From CAZNER01 sp964572065 (lineage in GTDB: Bacteria > Patescibacteriota > Dojkabacteria > JAHIVN01), in contig CAZNER010000029.1 in assembly GCA_964572065.1 (NCBI GenBank), positions 1 through 22,311 of the forward strand: a stretch of DNA of 22,311 nucleotides, in the 5' to 3' direction. Each line of letters begins with the position of its first letter. Within the stretch, counting starts at the first letter, position 1. A program made the position numbers and the translations under genes. Shown here piece after piece: positions 21,567-22,311 of the stretch. The notes beneath the pieces are model-generated. The model searched no databases and was not told the DNA's origin. It worked only from the letters and a program-made list of their open reading frames with translations.

Positions 21567-22001
21567 ATGAAGCTACTTAATCGTATAGAACAAATAATTC
21601 TTGAAATTTTAAAACTTAAAAGAATATGCTATCCAAACTTCAATTTTAAAATTAATTATCTTACAATCTTTTCGGAATCCAAAGATGATTTTAAAAATCT
21701 GGAAAAAGAATTAAGAAAAATTGGCAAAGAAGAAATTGCAAATAACGGATTTAAATACTTACTAAAAAAACCTATAAATTACAAAAAAGAAACTATTTCA
21801 TTAATCAGAGTGAGAAAACCTGATATTCATAGAAAAGAATTAGGTTGTGCAGATTTAATTTATAAAAGTTTAGATTATCCCCAATTAAGAAAAATCGCTC
21901 TTGATAAAGGTTACGACTTAATTGTTAGAAAAGACTATGAAATGATCGAACTCTCGGATTTCAATATAAATGTTTATGCTTACTTAGTTAAAGATCTATA
22001 G
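21567..22001 (+). CDS. Uncharacterised protein
   Basis: A 144-residue protein that I cannot assign to a named family. It reads as a compact alpha/beta protein: beta-rich FKINYLTIFSES, a charged helix (KDDFKNLEKELRKIGKEEIANNGFKYLL), a strand with LIRVRKPDIHRKELGCADLIY, and YDLIVRKDYEMIELSDFNINVYAYLV. The phrase RVRKPDxHRxELGCAD followed by YEMIEL is reminiscent of unnamed small proteins in other candidate-phyla genomes, from memory only. It has no membrane segment or signal peptide. The CYTH-domain gene follows after 6 bases, so the two are probably co-transcribed and may act on the same small phosphorylated molecule, which is a guess. ATG start, no Shine-Dalgarno sequence. Confidence 0.6.
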   Translation: MKLLNRIEQIILEILKLKRICYPNFNFKINYLTIFSESKDDFKNLEKELRKIGKEEIANNGFKYLLKKPINYKKETISLIRVRKPDIHRKELGCADLIYKSLDYPQLRKIALDKGYDLIVRKDYEMIELSDFNINVYAYLVKDL

Positions 22002-22007
22002 CTTAAT

Positions 22008-22311
22008 ATGGCTGAAGAAAGAGAAATAAAATTAAACCTAAAAATACCTTTAAAAGAATTTATCAATAGAATTGGCAAACTTGGTTATACGCTAAATCAA
22101 GAAGTATCACAAATAGATATATATTTTGATACAGATGATTGGCACTTATACCATTATTTTTCATCTTTAAGATTTAGAAAAGTTAATAATAAAAATCATT
22201 CATTTACTTTTAAAAAAGTATTTTGTTTACCTAAAAGAAAAAATAAATATTTCGTAGAGGAAATTGAAATTAATTCCCCTTTTAAAAAAATAAGTAAATT
22301 CATCCAAATCT
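22008..22311 (+). CDS. CYTH-domain protein, N-terminal part (cut by window end)
   Basis: An open frame from ATG 22008 runs off the end of the window (101 codons). MAEEREIKLNL gives an ExExK-type opening, QIDIYFDTDDW the substrate-loop strand, SSLRFRKV and FTFKKV the basic strands, and YFVEEIEI the acidic strand. This is the order in CYTH (CyaB/thiamine triphosphatase) tunnel-fold enzymes, which bind triphosphates through alternating basic and acidic residues with metal. Likely a triphosphatase, less likely a class IV adenylate cyclase. The C-terminal half is missing, so the length and last motifs cannot be checked. It follows the unrecognised gene by 6 bases. Confidence 0.75.
   Translation, partial: MAEEREIKLNLKIPLKEFINRIGKLGYTLNQEVSQIDIYFDTDDWHLYHYFSSLRFRKVNNKNHSFTFKKVFCLPKRKNKYFVEEIEINSPFKKISKFIQI

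Noticed and set aside
1..22311. CRISPR arrays, tRNA or rRNA genes, and a recoded UGA codon.
   Set aside because: No regularly spaced short repeats and no tRNA cloverleaf or rRNA segment were seen by eye. TGA ends real genes (for example 19741-19743), so the Gracilibacteria-type code does not apply.

Overview
This is an AT-rich bacterial window in the standard genetic code (TGA is used as a stop, for example at 19741-19743), with compact spacing and very few Shine-Dalgarno sequences. Tiny stand-alone domain proteins, dockerin-tailed exported proteins with a sortase, single-domain hydrolases and short spacers suggest a Candidate Phyla Radiation (Patescibacteria) genome, perhaps Microgenomates or Dojkabacteria. 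That placement is inference; there is no rRNA or marker protein here to prove it.

Left end (1-670): the tail of an incomplete gene with a hairpin after it, then about 600 bases without a convincing gene. These contain a run of strong inverted repeats, a terminator-like hairpin with a competing upstream partner (a candidate structured RNA), and two imperfect palindromes that share a 10-base core. Then come an amylosucrase-like GH13 enzyme (minus strand) and, divergently, two small stand-alone domain proteins: an EF-Tu domain II-like protein and a GreA C-terminal-domain protein.

3357-7130 (minus strand): a tight four-gene unit read TetR > zinc-ribbon/GNAT > DUF3795 > SPL-like radical SAM. It sits behind a 32-bp perfect palindrome that overlaps the promoter -10. 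An M29 aminopeptidase gene lies upstream. 7179-9779 (plus strand): an HhH-GPD-like DNA glycosylase, the tRNA 2-thiolase MnmA and a SAM methyltransferase, which ends in a 4-base overlap with the convergent sortase gene.

9776-16935 (minus strand): a surface module made of three paralogous exported proteins (N-terminal membrane anchor, clan GH-A-like barrel, FN3-like domain, acidic linker, dockerin; one also has a CBM), then a small FN3 protein and a sortase. Four of these five share an F/L-D/E-I/L-R-x-K/S-A motif just after the anchor. Two of the paralogues share an identical 465-bp 3' end, a sign of very recent gene conversion, duplication or assembly collapse. Upstream on the same strand are a kinase-like protein of unknown function and a CDP-alcohol phosphatidyltransferase.

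18857-22311 (plus strand): a PHP phosphoesterase, a Cys-cluster mini membrane protein, a second small membrane protein and an alpha/beta hydrolase in one unit, then a histidine phosphatase, an unrecognised protein and a CYTH-domain gene cut by the window end.

The best candidates for something undescribed are the sortase/dockerin surface module with its N-terminal motif, the palindrome-controlled TetR-GNAT-DUF3795-radical SAM operon, the kinase-like/phosphatidyltransferase pair, and the structured non-coding region at 277-449.
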